A stretch of 64,000 nucleotides of DNA from G965233625 sp965233625. Its GTDB lineage: Bacteria; Planctomycetota; Planctomycetia; Pirellulales; Pirellulaceae. The notes under the pieces were generated by a model that was given only the letters and a program-made list of their open reading frames with translations, searched no databases and was not told the origin of the DNA. Shown piece by piece: positions 27,411-36,136 of the stretch (position 1 is the first letter of the stretch; every line of letters begins with the position of its first letter). Position numbers and translations under genes: made by a program. The DNA lies in assembly GCA_965233625.1 (NCBI GenBank), contig OZ247499.1, positions 3,596,001-3,660,000 of the forward strand, in the 5' to 3' direction.

Positions 27411-27902
27411 CTACTTCGCGCTCACGGCTATTATTTTCAGAATCATCACGCCCCACACGGCGACTGCAACAGGCACGGCGTATGGCAGAGTCCGTTCGTT
27501 TTTTACTTTCCCAACGGGGTTTTCAACGTGCCGCGATCGAGTCAGTATCTTCCAGACGAATACGAAGATGACGACTCCAACAGTTACGACAGACGTCGAC
27601 AAAAACACCACTAAAGTCAACGCGGGGCCCAACCATGCACCAATTGCCCCCATTAGCTTTACATCGCCACCGCCACCGCCACCGATGAGCCACAATACGA
27701 GTAGAATTCCGAAACCAACCGCGAATCCCGCCAAGGATTGCCCAAGGCCCGTTAAGCCTCCGGTGATACAGTGAAACATTACAGCAGAGACGAAAGCTGG
27801 AACAGTTAACCAATTTGTCAGCGTTCTACTACGTAAATCAAGAGCCACCGCAGTAGCCGTAAACAACATCACGCAGGCAGCAGTAGCATAAGTCAGCAAC
27901 AT
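27411..27902 (-). CDS. cpaA: Prepilin peptidase CpaA/TadV (A24 family)
   Basis: 163 residues, a membrane aspartyl protease that cleaves Flp prepilins. The first catalytic Asp is in DLRSRTLTNW at about residue 22, and the second in GGGDVKLMGAIGAWLG. These two match the A24 family pattern (D-x-R-x-R and G-G-G-D-x-K). About six hydrophobic segments are present. The length is that of the short TadV/CpaA form without the methyltransferase domain. It lies 124 bases after the pilin gene, beyond two hairpins. Confidence 0.92.
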   Translation of the reverse strand: MLLTYATAACVMLFTATAVALDLRSRTLTNWLTVPAFVSAVMFHCITGGLTGLGQSLAGFAVGFGILLVLWLIGGGGGGDVKLMGAIGAWLGPALTLVVFLSTSVVTVGVVIFVFVWKILTRSRHVENPVGKVKNERTLPYAVPVAVAVWGVMILKIIAVSAK

Positions 27903-27932
27903 ATAGCATCACACGTTGGAACCTAGTTCGAG

Positions 27933-27999
27933 CGGACCATCGCCGGCTCAATTAAGAGCAAGCGGTGGTCCGGCCTGCTGAGCCCTAGACTCAGCAGGC
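27933..27999 (-). promoter_or_regulatory. Two hairpins between the pilin gene and cpaA
   Basis: The first pairs 27933-27943 with 27962-27972, ten of eleven pairs plus one G-U, around an 18-base loop. The second pairs GCCTGCTGAG (27973-27982) perfectly with CTCAGCAGGC (27990-27999) around seven bases. No T-run follows, so full termination is not expected. Placed just after a pilin gene, they may stabilise the pilin message or lower read-through into cpaA. Confidence 0.55.
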
Positions 28000-28026
28000 A
28001 GAACATCAAGCCATCTCAAGAGGGAC

Positions 28027-28383
28027 TTAGTTTGGCACAGGCTGAGTTGGCCCATCAGCTTCTTCAACAGCACCTACGTTGTGCACAATGCACTGATCAG
28101 CAGCATTTGCCACTGGATCATCGGGGTTGTCGCAGAAGTCTTCATTGTCGTCAAAATCCGAGCCAGTGATGGCAGCGGAGTGGCCCAGAATACCGTTTAC
28201 GATGTACGACTGATTGACATCATCTACGGCGCCAGCGACATCACCCAGCTCATTCGTCACTGCATCGCGAAGTGTCGCGAGGCCTACGACGAGACCAATT
28301 ACGGCGATGGTGGCCACGAGGACCAGTTCAATGGAGATGATCGCGCCGCTCTCATCATTCCACAAGCGTTTCAGAACCTGCAT
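28027..28383 (-). CDS. flp: Flp-type pilin
   Basis: 118 residues. The leader (MQVLKRLWNDESGA) and the hydrophobic helix ISIELVLVATIAVIGLVVGL are those of Flp/Fap-type (type IVb) prepilins, processed by CpaA. If cleavage follows the Gly in ESGA, the Glu is at position +6 rather than the usual +5; cleavage after the Ala would restore +5. The C-terminal half is longer and more acidic than in short Flp pilins and contains two Cys. ATG 28383 was chosen because AGGAG lies 9 bases upstream. Hairpins follow the gene, as is common after highly expressed structural genes. Confidence 0.88.
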   Translation of the reverse strand: MQVLKRLWNDESGAIISIELVLVATIAVIGLVVGLATLRDAVTNELGDVAGAVDDVNQSYIVNGILGHSAAITGSDFDDNEDFCDNPDDPVANAADQCIVHNVGAVEEADGPTQPVPN

Positions 28384-28493
28384 AAGGTTTCTCCTAGTAC
28401 GCTTCCACGAAGTAAAAAATCCGCCGCGATGCAATGTTGCGAAAACCAGGGAGGTAAACGCGGCAGGATTACAAAACTGCTCTATTACGCCCT

Positions 28494-28859
28494 CTAGGGC
28501 TTTACTGTGAGGGGACTACCGGGCGGGACAAACTCAAGTCCAGCAGGTGGGGCGCCGGGGTCGTCAACCGTGCCGTTAGTTGGCGTTCCCGCCCCCGTGT
28601 CGTTAAACGCGTTGGCGAATGTTGTGTCGAGAGTGCCGTTGTCGTCCGTGTCAATACTGATGGAATAGCTGAAAGACTGATCCAGGTTGTTGAGACTTAC
28701 TCCAACATCTCCGTATTCCTGCACAATCTGGTTGCGGATCGTCACCGCTCCCACGATCACCCCAATGCCGGCAAGAGTTACCACAAGGATGTATGCAGGC
28801 ATCGACACACTTCCGCGACGCTTGCGCGTTGCCTGACCAATTCGATTCGTGTTCTTCAT
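28494..28859 (-). CDS. Flp-like minor pilin without the processing-site Glu
   Basis: 121 residues. A basic leader (RIGQATRKRRGS) is followed by a hydrophobic helix (AYILVVTLAGIGVIVGAV) and a segment shared with the neighbouring pilins (QEYGDVGVSLNNLDQSF). The Glu expected at position +5 of the mature protein is replaced: after the Gly the sequence reads SVSMPAY. Minor pilins that cap or prime filaments can lack this Glu. The C-terminus is rich in Asp, Thr, Gly and Pro. It starts 5 bases after the upstream pilin gene. Confidence 0.75.
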   Translation of the reverse strand: MKNTNRIGQATRKRRGSVSMPAYILVVTLAGIGVIVGAVTIRNQIVQEYGDVGVSLNNLDQSFSYSISIDTDDNGTLDTTFANAFNDTGAGTPTNGTVDDPGAPPAGLEFVPPGSPLTVKP

Positions 28860-28864
28860 GGTGA

Positions 28865-29314
28865 CTAGGGTCCCTCATTGGCCGCAGGTGTGAACGTAAT
28901 TAGGCCAGGAGCGCCGCCCGCCGGATCAGCCACATTCTGCCCTTCCGTACCGGCGCCGGTGTTGTCACCGCTGTCGTTGTTGTCTGTGTAGCTACTGTCA
29001 AAAACGGTGACGGTGACCGATACCCTTGGCGTGACGCCGACACCGGGATCACTATCGCCAAAGTCCTGCGTCACAGTCTGCCCGCCGCTACCGTCGATAT
29101 CCGTAACCATCAGGTAAGATTGGTTGAGAGTTGAAATCGCAATCCCCGTATCAGCTAGTTCCTGCACGATGGCGTCCCGGTAGGTGGCTAGACCAACAAT
29201 CGCGCCGATCACCACGATGGTTGCAATGAGGATGATCTCCGTACTCATCACGGCGCCGGATTCGTCATCCCACAGTCGCCGGGCGATCTGTACTATTGCG
29301 TTCTGCTTCATCAT
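28865..29314 (-). CDS. Flp-like pilin with long acidic tail
   Basis: 149 residues from ATG 29314 (a second ATG follows at once at 29311). The leader ends in DDESGAVMSTE and the helix is IILIATIVVIGAIVGLATY, close in sequence to the pilin at 28027. The tail of about 90 residues is rich in Asp, Gly, Thr and Val (VTDIDGSGGQTVTQDFGDSD) and may fold as a calcium-binding-like or disordered surface domain; that is inference. The start overlaps the stop of the upstream 393-residue gene by 4 bases, so translation is coupled. Confidence 0.82.
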   Translation of the reverse strand: MMKQNAIVQIARRLWDDESGAVMSTEIILIATIVVIGAIVGLATYRDAIVQELADTGIAISTLNQSYLMVTDIDGSGGQTVTQDFGDSDPGVGVTPRVSVTVTVFDSSYTDNNDSGDNTGAGTEGQNVADPAGGAPGLITFTPAANEGP

Positions 29315-30492
29315 TTTGCTTCCCATGCTGCGGGGAATGTCTGGCGCCAGAGGGCTAAGGCGCGGCCGACGTGGGTGAGGAAGGTAAAGTTCTTTGTGAC
29401 GGTGGCGTCGTCCAGGTTGCTGACTTCGGAGGCCAGCCACTGTCCGGCGCGGATGATGGTTTCGCGTGGGGGCAGTGTTTCCTGTGGCGCGATGGCCCAC
29501 CATTCCAATGCGTGCCCGGTTGCCAGTAGGCGACGTGCGCGGGTGTCTAGTTTCTGATCCGCTGCGAGAGGCGCCCCGGTATGCCAGTTGCGGTCCCACC
29601 AGCCGGCTGCGTCCTGCGTCGCGGTGAGGCGGCGGCTGCAATCTTTCAAGTGTTCAAGAATGTCACGCCGGCCAGCTTCACTAAGGATGCCATCGCCCTT
29701 GGATTCGCGCTGCATTTCATCAATCTGCAGCAGCGACGCCAGCGTATACAGGCGGTGGTTGCCGAAGCAGACGCCTTGATTCAAAGGCTGCCTGATGATG
29801 CGGCGGGCCAGCATGTCGAAGTCGATCCGTTGATGCTCACCAGAGATCCAGGCTTCGCGATGCGGTGCATAAAGCACCACGGCCAGCGTCGTCCATTCGT
29901 ACTCAGCCTGGTTGAGGCTAAAGGTAGAGAACGCTTCGCGGGCGATGTCTCCGACCGTTGCTTCGCCGCTGCGGGTGACAATGGGCGTGCTTAGCGGCAC
30001 ACCGGATTCAGCCAGCGTGGCCAGGGTGTGATCGACGTGGCTGGCAGTTGCGGCGCCCAGTTGTGTGCGGACCGATACGCCATTTTCATCCCGCCGCAGC
30101 AACGGCGCTTCGTCCTCTCCCCACGTCTGCTGAAATTGCTTGTCGCTTAACAGCAGACGTTGCATTGCGGCGCCGGAGATCGCATCTTTCTGCTCGAAGG
30201 TTGCGGTGTTGCCCCACATCCGCAGTGCGTGGTCGATGTGGTTGATCTTCGGCCGCGAGCCGGTCAGCCGGGGGCGAAGTTTGTGCAGGACGGCGGTCAA
30301 CTGCTGATCCGTCACAACACGCGGATCGTTGTAACGCGGTGTGATTTCCAGCGGCTTATCGCGCAGCTCCGGCAGTTGTAACGTCTGCTGCACGGCTGCA
30401 CGGCGCCAGACGGGCAAAGCCAGCAAGGCGGGTACAATCACCAGTTGTGCGGCCAGGAAGACTAGCACGGGAGCGGAAGTCAGCTTCTTCAT
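29311..30492 (-). CDS. Unknown protein with toroid-like repeats, in the Tad locus
   Basis: 393 residues. An N-terminal hydrophobic segment (VLVFLAAQLVIVPALLALPV) is a signal peptide or anchor. The rest is helical and contains TQDAAGWWDRNWH, which resembles the QW motif of squalene-cyclase-like toroids, and later GHALEWWAIAP. This suggests an alpha/alpha toroid outside the membrane, but the match is weak and no family is recognised for certain. It overlaps the upstream membrane protein gene and the downstream pilin gene by 4 bases each, so it is translated with the pilus genes. Confidence 0.6.
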   Translation of the reverse strand: MKKLTSAPVLVFLAAQLVIVPALLALPVWRRAAVQQTLQLPELRDKPLEITPRYNDPRVVTDQQLTAVLHKLRPRLTGSRPKINHIDHALRMWGNTATFEQKDAISGAAMQRLLLSDKQFQQTWGEDEAPLLRRDENGVSVRTQLGAATASHVDHTLATLAESGVPLSTPIVTRSGEATVGDIAREAFSTFSLNQAEYEWTTLAVVLYAPHREAWISGEHQRIDFDMLARRIIRQPLNQGVCFGNHRLYTLASLLQIDEMQRESKGDGILSEAGRRDILEHLKDCSRRLTATQDAAGWWDRNWHTGAPLAADQKLDTRARRLLATGHALEWWAIAPQETLPPRETIIRAGQWLASEVSNLDDATVTKNFTFLTHVGRALALWRQTFPAAWEAK

Positions 30493-32180
30493 TTTGTCGT
30501 CTCCAGCGGTTCCGGGCGACGGCGGAAGACGGCGGACTGTTCATCTTCGAACACCCGGTCCCACGGCTCCTCGGTGCGGATCGCAGCGTAGTACAGACTG
30601 TCCTGCTGCTCCTTGTCCACAACCAGCACATCCACAGCGTAGCGGTCCAGCAAGCGTTCCCAGCCTGATTCAGCCAGCAGGATTTTGCGGTAGTCGCCGC
30701 GTACGCGTTCGGGCAGGCGGTTGAACTGGCTGGTGGCGAAAACCGGCGCCGGCCCCGTATCGTTTCCTGCCCGGTATGCCAGATAGTCGCCGTAACTGGC
30801 AGGCGCCCAGATCAAGGATTTGGCGGGCTGTTTCTGCAGGTAACTGGCGACGCCGTGTGGTGTCTGACGGTCGAACAAGGCCTGCGGCTTGCGTTCTTTG
30901 CCGCCGAGGATCGTTGCGCTGATGGGCGACAATGCAAAGCCGGTCCACACCAGCAAGCCACACAACAAAGTGAAAGCAAAACGCCACGGCTGTTCGCTGG
31001 ATTCCGGGGCGGTGACTTCGTTCTCCTGATTCCAGTTCGCTTCCAGCTCTGCATGCGAACGTCTTAACCAGCCCCAACGGTGGCAGCAGTGAGCCACATA
31101 AGGCATGAAAGCCAACACGACAAACGGCGCCACCCAGTGCAGCAGCGACGCATTCCACGCCACCAGCAAAGACCCGCCGGTCAACAGCACCACGGCGCCG
31201 GCATGGAGCGGAATGCCACTCATCCGCACCGAACCGATGGCAAACAACCAGCCAAGCGAGAACACCAATCCAGCCACCGAGAACAACACCAGATGGCCAC
31301 TACCCGGAACAAACAACGGATTGCTGGCCGTCGTGCGCAGGACAGCCACCCATTGATCCACACCAGCAGGAGAAAGCAACGTCGCTAGGGCACAGAGTTC
31401 CGCCAGATAAATCCACTTCTGCACCTGCGGGTCCGCGATCGCCTTTACCACACTTCGCGTGGCGCCCACACTTTGGATCAGCATGCCCACCGCCATCGCA
31501 GCGATCGCCAGCACGCCGGCAATGAAAGAGAAATCCACATTCGCCCACAGACACATCAGCAGCGGGAGGCAGATCCAAAGATAGAGGGGCGGCGCCGTGG
31601 AGTTCTGTTCACGCCGTTGCATCTTCAATAATGCACGCCACTGGAACACCGGAAGCGGCGCAAGCAGGCACAGCATCGCGGCCAGGCACAGCCCGCCCAT
31701 AATCTGCGGCTGAAGGGTAAGCAGGCATCCCGACCAGGCGATCATCACCGCCGCCAGCCCCGCAATCGCCAACCGTTTGCGTTTTGTCTGCACATAGAAA
31801 GCGCGGCAGACGAGCAACATCGCTGCAAACTGCACCACTGCAAACAGCCACGTCAATGCGTCGGCGCCACGCCAACCATTGACCGCCGCCATCAGCAATT
31901 GCGAGAGCCACGCACCCGCCGTCTGCACGCCGCCTTCGGCCAGCGGCATCGTGTGCTGACCGGGAGCGACATGTCCTGTGCGAAACAGATGATTCCCTGC
32001 TGCTACGTGCACCCAGGCGCCGGTGCGGGAAAGCGGCGCGTAGCTCAGTGCTAGCCACAACAGGACAAAACCGGCACAGCACACGGCATGTGTCCAGCGA
32101 AGCACCCACCTTGCGCTCAACACAGGTGTGAAGGCTGCCGGTGTGGCTTCGGCTTGTTCTGCTAGTTGTTCGGTGGCCAC
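30489..32180 (-). CDS. Polytopic membrane protein, GT-C glycosyltransferase-like
   Basis: 563 residues from GTG 32180. About ten hydrophobic helices lie at residues 30-440. The first loop (HVAAGNHLFRTGHVAPGQH) resembles the first periplasmic loop of GT-C glycosyltransferases such as PMT/GT39, but the usual catalytic Asp is not seen. A soluble C-terminal domain (about 450-563) contains PAKSLIWAPASYGDYLAYR and VDVLVVDKEQQDSLYY, a layout common at the end of such proteins. A role in glycosylating pilins is possible given the position, but is inference. It lies 83 bases after a pilin gene and overlaps the next gene by 4 bases. Confidence 0.6.
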   Translation of the reverse strand: MATEQLAEQAEATPAAFTPVLSARWVLRWTHAVCCAGFVLLWLALSYAPLSRTGAWVHVAAGNHLFRTGHVAPGQHTMPLAEGGVQTAGAWLSQLLMAAVNGWRGADALTWLFAVVQFAAMLLVCRAFYVQTKRKRLAIAGLAAVMIAWSGCLLTLQPQIMGGLCLAAMLCLLAPLPVFQWRALLKMQRREQNSTAPPLYLWICLPLLMCLWANVDFSFIAGVLAIAAMAVGMLIQSVGATRSVVKAIADPQVQKWIYLAELCALATLLSPAGVDQWVAVLRTTASNPLFVPGSGHLVLFSVAGLVFSLGWLFAIGSVRMSGIPLHAGAVVLLTGGSLLVAWNASLLHWVAPFVVLAFMPYVAHCCHRWGWLRRSHAELEANWNQENEVTAPESSEQPWRFAFTLLCGLLVWTGFALSPISATILGGKERKPQALFDRQTPHGVASYLQKQPAKSLIWAPASYGDYLAYRAGNDTGPAPVFATSQFNRLPERVRGDYRKILLAESGWERLLDRYAVDVLVVDKEQQDSLYYAAIRTEEPWDRVFEDEQSAVFRRRPEPLETTK

Positions 32181-32263
32181 TTATTGCAACTCGTTTACGA
32201 CAACGAAGATGGTTTCCACGTCGACACGGAAGAAAGGTCTGCCCGCTTCCTAAAGCGTGGAAG

Positions 32264-32491
32264 CTACGGGCTGATCGCGTCGATAGCGCCGGCAAGATCA
32301 AACAACTCGGCGATCAACGCGCCACGCACCACGGCAAGACCGGCAATCGCACCGATCCCGACGATCGTGAGCAGCAGGAGATACTCCACAAAGACGCCGC
32401 CCCGCTCATCCCGGCGGAACGCTCTTATGGCTGCAAGAAGAGAACGTCCGCGACGGTTTACCACCCTAAACGGTTTCAATTTTCTCACCAT
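32264..32491 (-). CDS. Flp-type pilin, first gene of the Tad block
   Basis: 75 residues from ATG 32491, close to the usual Flp size. A long basic leader (KPFRVVNRRGRSLLAAIRAF) is followed by RRDERGGVFVEYLLLLTI. Cleavage after the first Gly gives the classic Glu at +5 and Tyr at +6. It therefore has the most canonical processing site of the four pilins here. The mature protein is short and hydrophobic, with a small C-terminal end (ELFDLAGAIDAISP). An in-frame start at 32542 exists, but GAGGGG about 12 bases before ATG 32491 favours the shorter form. Confidence 0.82.
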   Translation of the reverse strand: MVRKLKPFRVVNRRGRSLLAAIRAFRRDERGGVFVEYLLLLTIVGIGAIAGLAVVRGALIAELFDLAGAIDAISP

Positions 32492-32542
32492 CGTGAACCA
32501 CCCCTCAAAGTGACCACAGGCGTCGACAGGCTTCGGGTTCAA

Positions 32543-32819
32543 ACAAAACTGCCGTTAATTTACGCCTTTTGTGTTAATTAAACGCTTTTTAGCAATTAGG
32601 AATTCTAAATCAATTGAACAGCTGCAAGCAATTCTGCTTACTATTTACTCCTAGGACAACTAGGGTAATCTGGGAATCTGACAAGTACAGGAAGATTACG
32701 GAAAAAGAGTTGCAGTATTCTTGGAAACGAAATCCGCAGCATTCTGCGATTCGCACCCCGCTGAGCATTCAGCCAGTGATTCCTGAAACTTCACCCTTAG
32801 GCCAGAAAGCGAAAGACAC
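32543..32819. promoter_or_regulatory. AT-rich divergent intergenic region
   Basis: This gap separates the leftward Tad block from the rightward gene at 32820. The part from about 32550 to 32720 is much richer in A and T than the rest of the window (for example TTAATTTACGCC and GTTAATTAAACG). It most likely contains the Tad promoter and that of gene 32820. No single promoter can be assigned with confidence. Confidence 0.45.
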
Positions 32820-34073
32820 ATGGCTTCCACATGGGCACTACGATGCTCCATTGCGTTGATCCTATTTGTGGTGGTCGCAGCCGTTGTGGCGCCGGCAACC
32901 ATCTACCGTGGCAAACGCATCGCGGGACTCACCAAAGCCCCGCCCGCAGTGGATTCCGCAGATGCGGGCGCCGTTGCTAAGAAGCCAGACCGCTCCGATG
33001 CTGAACTGCCTGTTAAATCAGAAGTTGTGGCCGCCTCCGTCGTAGACGATGACACGGGCAACGCCTTCAAGACGCCCCTTGCCCGTGGTCTGAGCGGGCT
33101 GCTGCAAGCGACCGAAGCGGTGGTGCCTGAAGCGGGAGAGCAAGGGTTAGGAGAGCAGGTGCAGCGGGCGGATGATTTTCTTTACGAGGTGAAACAGCAG
33201 AACCGCAACGCAATCCGCCAGGCCAACCGGCAGGTTCGTTTGCGGAGAACTTCGCCCGATCTGGTGTTGATTACCATCCCTGGACTGACCTGCAACCACC
33301 TGGCAACCTTCGATCGTGAAAACGCGGTCCCGGCGATCGACGCCATTGCGTACGGCAGTGTGCGGCAGGAGATAGCGGCGAATCAGATTCTCGCCAGACA
33401 GACGCTGGTAACCGGGCGCGCCTCAGACAAGCGGCTGCGGAGCGATGCTTCCCTCGCGGCCTCGCTTTACGATTCTGGTTACGACACGGCAGTGATCGGC
33501 GACTGTTCTTTCTGGAACATTACCTCCGGCGGCGAACTGCGGGTGACACGATGGGTAGGTTTCCGCGATGAGAAAAAAGCGACGCAAGCCTTTCCCGATG
33601 TCATCTGGAGCAACGGCGTGGCATTGAAACTTGTCGCCAACGCCGGCGGCGAACAAGGGCAACCTGTCGACCAGTTGCTGGAAGCCGAAGCGATGGCTTT
33701 TCTCCGTCAGCCCGCCAACCGGCCGCAGGCGCTGATTCTCTCACTTCCTCCGGCAACGACAGAGAAAGATCTCGCAAAAGCAGGCGATACCATTGGACGC
33801 CTGGCAGATCACCTGGCCGGCACACGTCGCGGCCGTGATACGCTGCTGGTGATTGCCGGACTGCCTGAGAAGGATGCCGCGCCGGGCAACGGGAACTATC
33901 CGCTTATTGTTACGTGGCCGACGCGTTTGAAACCGGGCCGTGTTGAAGCCACCACAGCGGGGTTTGATGACATTCCGACAACGCTGCTGGACCTGCTTTC
34001 CGCTCAACGACGCCCCCGCAACCTAACGGGCCGCAGCCTGCGACAGGACTGGAAAAACGCGGCCAAGCAGTAA
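32820..34073 (+). CDS. Sulfatase-like protein without the catalytic cysteine motif
   Basis: 417 residues. An N-terminal helix (IALILFVVVAAVVAPATIY) anchors the protein or serves as a signal. After a polar linker, about residues 145-405 look like the alkaline phosphatase/sulfatase fold: PDLVLITIPGLTCNHLATF at the place of the first metal site, a nucleophile region without C/S-x-P-x-R, and the typical ending GFDDIPTTLLDLLSAQRRP. The metal-binding Asp pair at the first site is missing. It is probably not an active sulfatase. Planctomycetes are rich in sulfatases; this may be a decayed or repurposed one. Confidence 0.65.
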   Translation: MASTWALRCSIALILFVVVAAVVAPATIYRGKRIAGLTKAPPAVDSADAGAVAKKPDRSDAELPVKSEVVAASVVDDDTGNAFKTPLARGLSGLLQATEAVVPEAGEQGLGEQVQRADDFLYEVKQQNRNAIRQANRQVRLRRTSPDLVLITIPGLTCNHLATFDRENAVPAIDAIAYGSVRQEIAANQILARQTLVTGRASDKRLRSDASLAASLYDSGYDTAVIGDCSFWNITSGGELRVTRWVGFRDEKKATQAFPDVIWSNGVALKLVANAGGEQGQPVDQLLEAEAMAFLRQPANRPQALILSLPPATTEKDLAKAGDTIGRLADHLAGTRRGRDTLLVIAGLPEKDAAPGNGNYPLIVTWPTRLKPGRVEATTAGFDDIPTTLLDLLSAQRRPRNLTGRSLRQDWKNAAKQ

Positions 34074-34199
34074 CGGGCCGTACTCGCCTGTTTCGAGCAC
34101 ACGGGTTACGATTGGTCGGATGCCCGTCCGCTGCTGTATTGCTGCGCATAAGTCATTCTGCATTTGTCAAAGCTGAGTTCACCCCGTAGGCAAAGAGCG

Positions 34200-36122
34200 A
34201 TGAGTCAATCACCCCACGCCCTCACCACCGCCATCCGCGCCGCTGCAACCTGGCAGGGCATGTTGGTCCTGGCGGGTTTTCTCAGTCTCTGGCAAGCGGA
34301 CGATGGGCGCCTGATGGCGGAGGATGCCGCGCCAGGCAAAGCAGCGTCCAAAGCGCGGCTGACTGCGGATTTGAAGCTCCTTTCTTCGGATGCCTATGAA
34401 GGTCGCGGCCCAAATACCGCGGGTCTGGCCAAAGCGGCGGACTACATCGCAGCGGAGTTTAAGAAGGCCGGATTGCAGACGTCGCTCTATAAAGGCACGC
34501 CCTTTCAGGAGTTCTCTGTCCGTGAGACTTTCAAACCAGGCGAGAACAACCAGGCCACGTTGAAGATGGCGGGTGACAAAACGCAGCCGTTGAAAATGGG
34601 CGAAGACTTCACATCGATTTCCCTCTCTGCCAGTGGCAAGTTTTCCGGCGGTGTCGTCTTCGCCGGCTACGGGATTACGGCGCCGGCGCTGAACTACGAT
34701 GACTACGCGGGAGTCGACGCCAAAGGCAAAGTCGTCGTCGTGCTGCGGCACGAACCGCGTCAGAACGACCGCGATAGTGTCTTCGACGGCACACGGAATT
34801 CAGAGCACGCGTTTGTCGCCACCAAGATCAAAAACGCCATCCAGCACGGCGCCGCCGCCCTAGTGTTCTGCACCGATCAGGCCACCGTCTCGCAACGCGA
34901 AGCGGCATTACGCGGCAACGCCACTGCGGACGCGCTGTTTAACTTCGAAGTCCGTGGCACTGTCGATAAAAAGCTGCCCGTGGTGCATGTGAAACGGGCA
35001 GTGATTGACGCGGCTTTAGACGCCGCATCCAAGCCATCGCTGGCAAAGCTTGAAGCCGGCATCGACGAAGATATGAAGCCGCGCAGCTTTGAAATCCCCG
35101 GCGCCACGCTCAGCGGAGAGACGTCCGTCGTTGTCGCCCGCAACGCGCTGAAGAACGTCATTGGCGTGCTGCCCGGCCGTGGCGAACTGGCTGATGAGAC
35201 GCTAATCTTTGGCGCCCACTACGACCATCTGGGTCGCGGCGGGGGCGGTTCGCTGGCGCCATGGACCAAAGAGATTCACAACGGCGCCGACGATAACGGC
35301 TCCGGCACCGTCGCACTTATGGAAATTGCCCGGCAGATCACTTCGCGTCGTCCAGATAACCACCGCCGCATGGTGTTCATCGCGTTTTCTGCGGAAGAAA
35401 TGGGGCTGATCGGCAGTTCCCGTTATGTCCGGCAGCCGCTGTTTCCTCTTTCGGGAACCGTCGCGATGCTGAACCTGGATATGGTGGGCCGCCTGACTAA
35501 CGACCGGCTATTCCTTTACGGCACCGGTACAGCGAAAGAGTTCCCGGAGCTGTCGCAGCGGATGGCTCAGCAACATGGCATCAATCTGCAATCACGTTCG
35601 AGCGGCAACGGGCCAAGCGACCATGCTTCGTTTCACAAGGTCGGCATCCCGGTGCTGCACTACTTCACCGGACTTCACGACCAGTATCATCGTCCGAGCG
35701 ATGATTTTGAACTGGTGAATATGGACGGCATTTATCGCATTGCAATGATGGCCGCGGATACCGGACTGGAAATCGCAACAGCTGAAAAACGTCCTACGGC
35801 GCAGCGGACAACCGGCGGCATCGGCCCGCTGCCCAACATCGGCAAAGCATTGGCAGTAGGCCGGCCCTGGGTGGGCGTCTCGGTGCAGCCGTCGCAAGAG
35901 CCACGTGGTTTGACCATTACCCAGGTGATGCAGAACAGTCCTGCCGCCGCCGCGCAGTTGCGCAAGGGTGACATATTATTGTCAGCATCCGCCCAACCAG
36001 TGACCAGCATCGACGACCTCCGCGGGCAGCTGAAAGACAAAAAGGCCGGCGATACGTTGCCCCTGGTCATCTCGCGGGGCGGCGCCAAACTTGAAGTTCC
36101 TTTGACACTTAAGAACCGCTAG
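34200..36122 (+). CDS. M28 family metallopeptidase with PDZ domain
   Basis: 640 residues. A signal peptide (MLVLAGFLSLWQADDGRLMA) precedes a helical start, a PA-like insert (about 140-300) and the M28 zinc peptidase domain: FGAHYDHLG, GADDNGSGTVALM, AFSAEEMGLIGS, NLDMVGR and later SDHASFHKVGIPVLHY. All expected zinc ligands and the catalytic Glu appear to be present. A C-terminal PDZ domain (about 560-640) contains VMQNSPAAAAQLRKGDIL. The enzyme would act in the periplasm as an aminopeptidase. ATG 34200 is preferred over an upstream TTG. The rph gene follows 14 bases downstream. Confidence 0.92.
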   Translation: MSQSPHALTTAIRAAATWQGMLVLAGFLSLWQADDGRLMAEDAAPGKAASKARLTADLKLLSSDAYEGRGPNTAGLAKAADYIAAEFKKAGLQTSLYKGTPFQEFSVRETFKPGENNQATLKMAGDKTQPLKMGEDFTSISLSASGKFSGGVVFAGYGITAPALNYDDYAGVDAKGKVVVVLRHEPRQNDRDSVFDGTRNSEHAFVATKIKNAIQHGAAALVFCTDQATVSQREAALRGNATADALFNFEVRGTVDKKLPVVHVKRAVIDAALDAASKPSLAKLEAGIDEDMKPRSFEIPGATLSGETSVVVARNALKNVIGVLPGRGELADETLIFGAHYDHLGRGGGGSLAPWTKEIHNGADDNGSGTVALMEIARQITSRRPDNHRRMVFIAFSAEEMGLIGSSRYVRQPLFPLSGTVAMLNLDMVGRLTNDRLFLYGTGTAKEFPELSQRMAQQHGINLQSRSSGNGPSDHASFHKVGIPVLHYFTGLHDQYHRPSDDFELVNMDGIYRIAMMAADTGLEIATAEKRPTAQRTTGGIGPLPNIGKALAVGRPWVGVSVQPSQEPRGLTITQVMQNSPAAAAQLRKGDILLSASAQPVTSIDDLRGQLKDKKAGDTLPLVISRGGAKLEVPLTLKNR

Positions 36123-36136
36123 AAAGTAGCTCTTTT

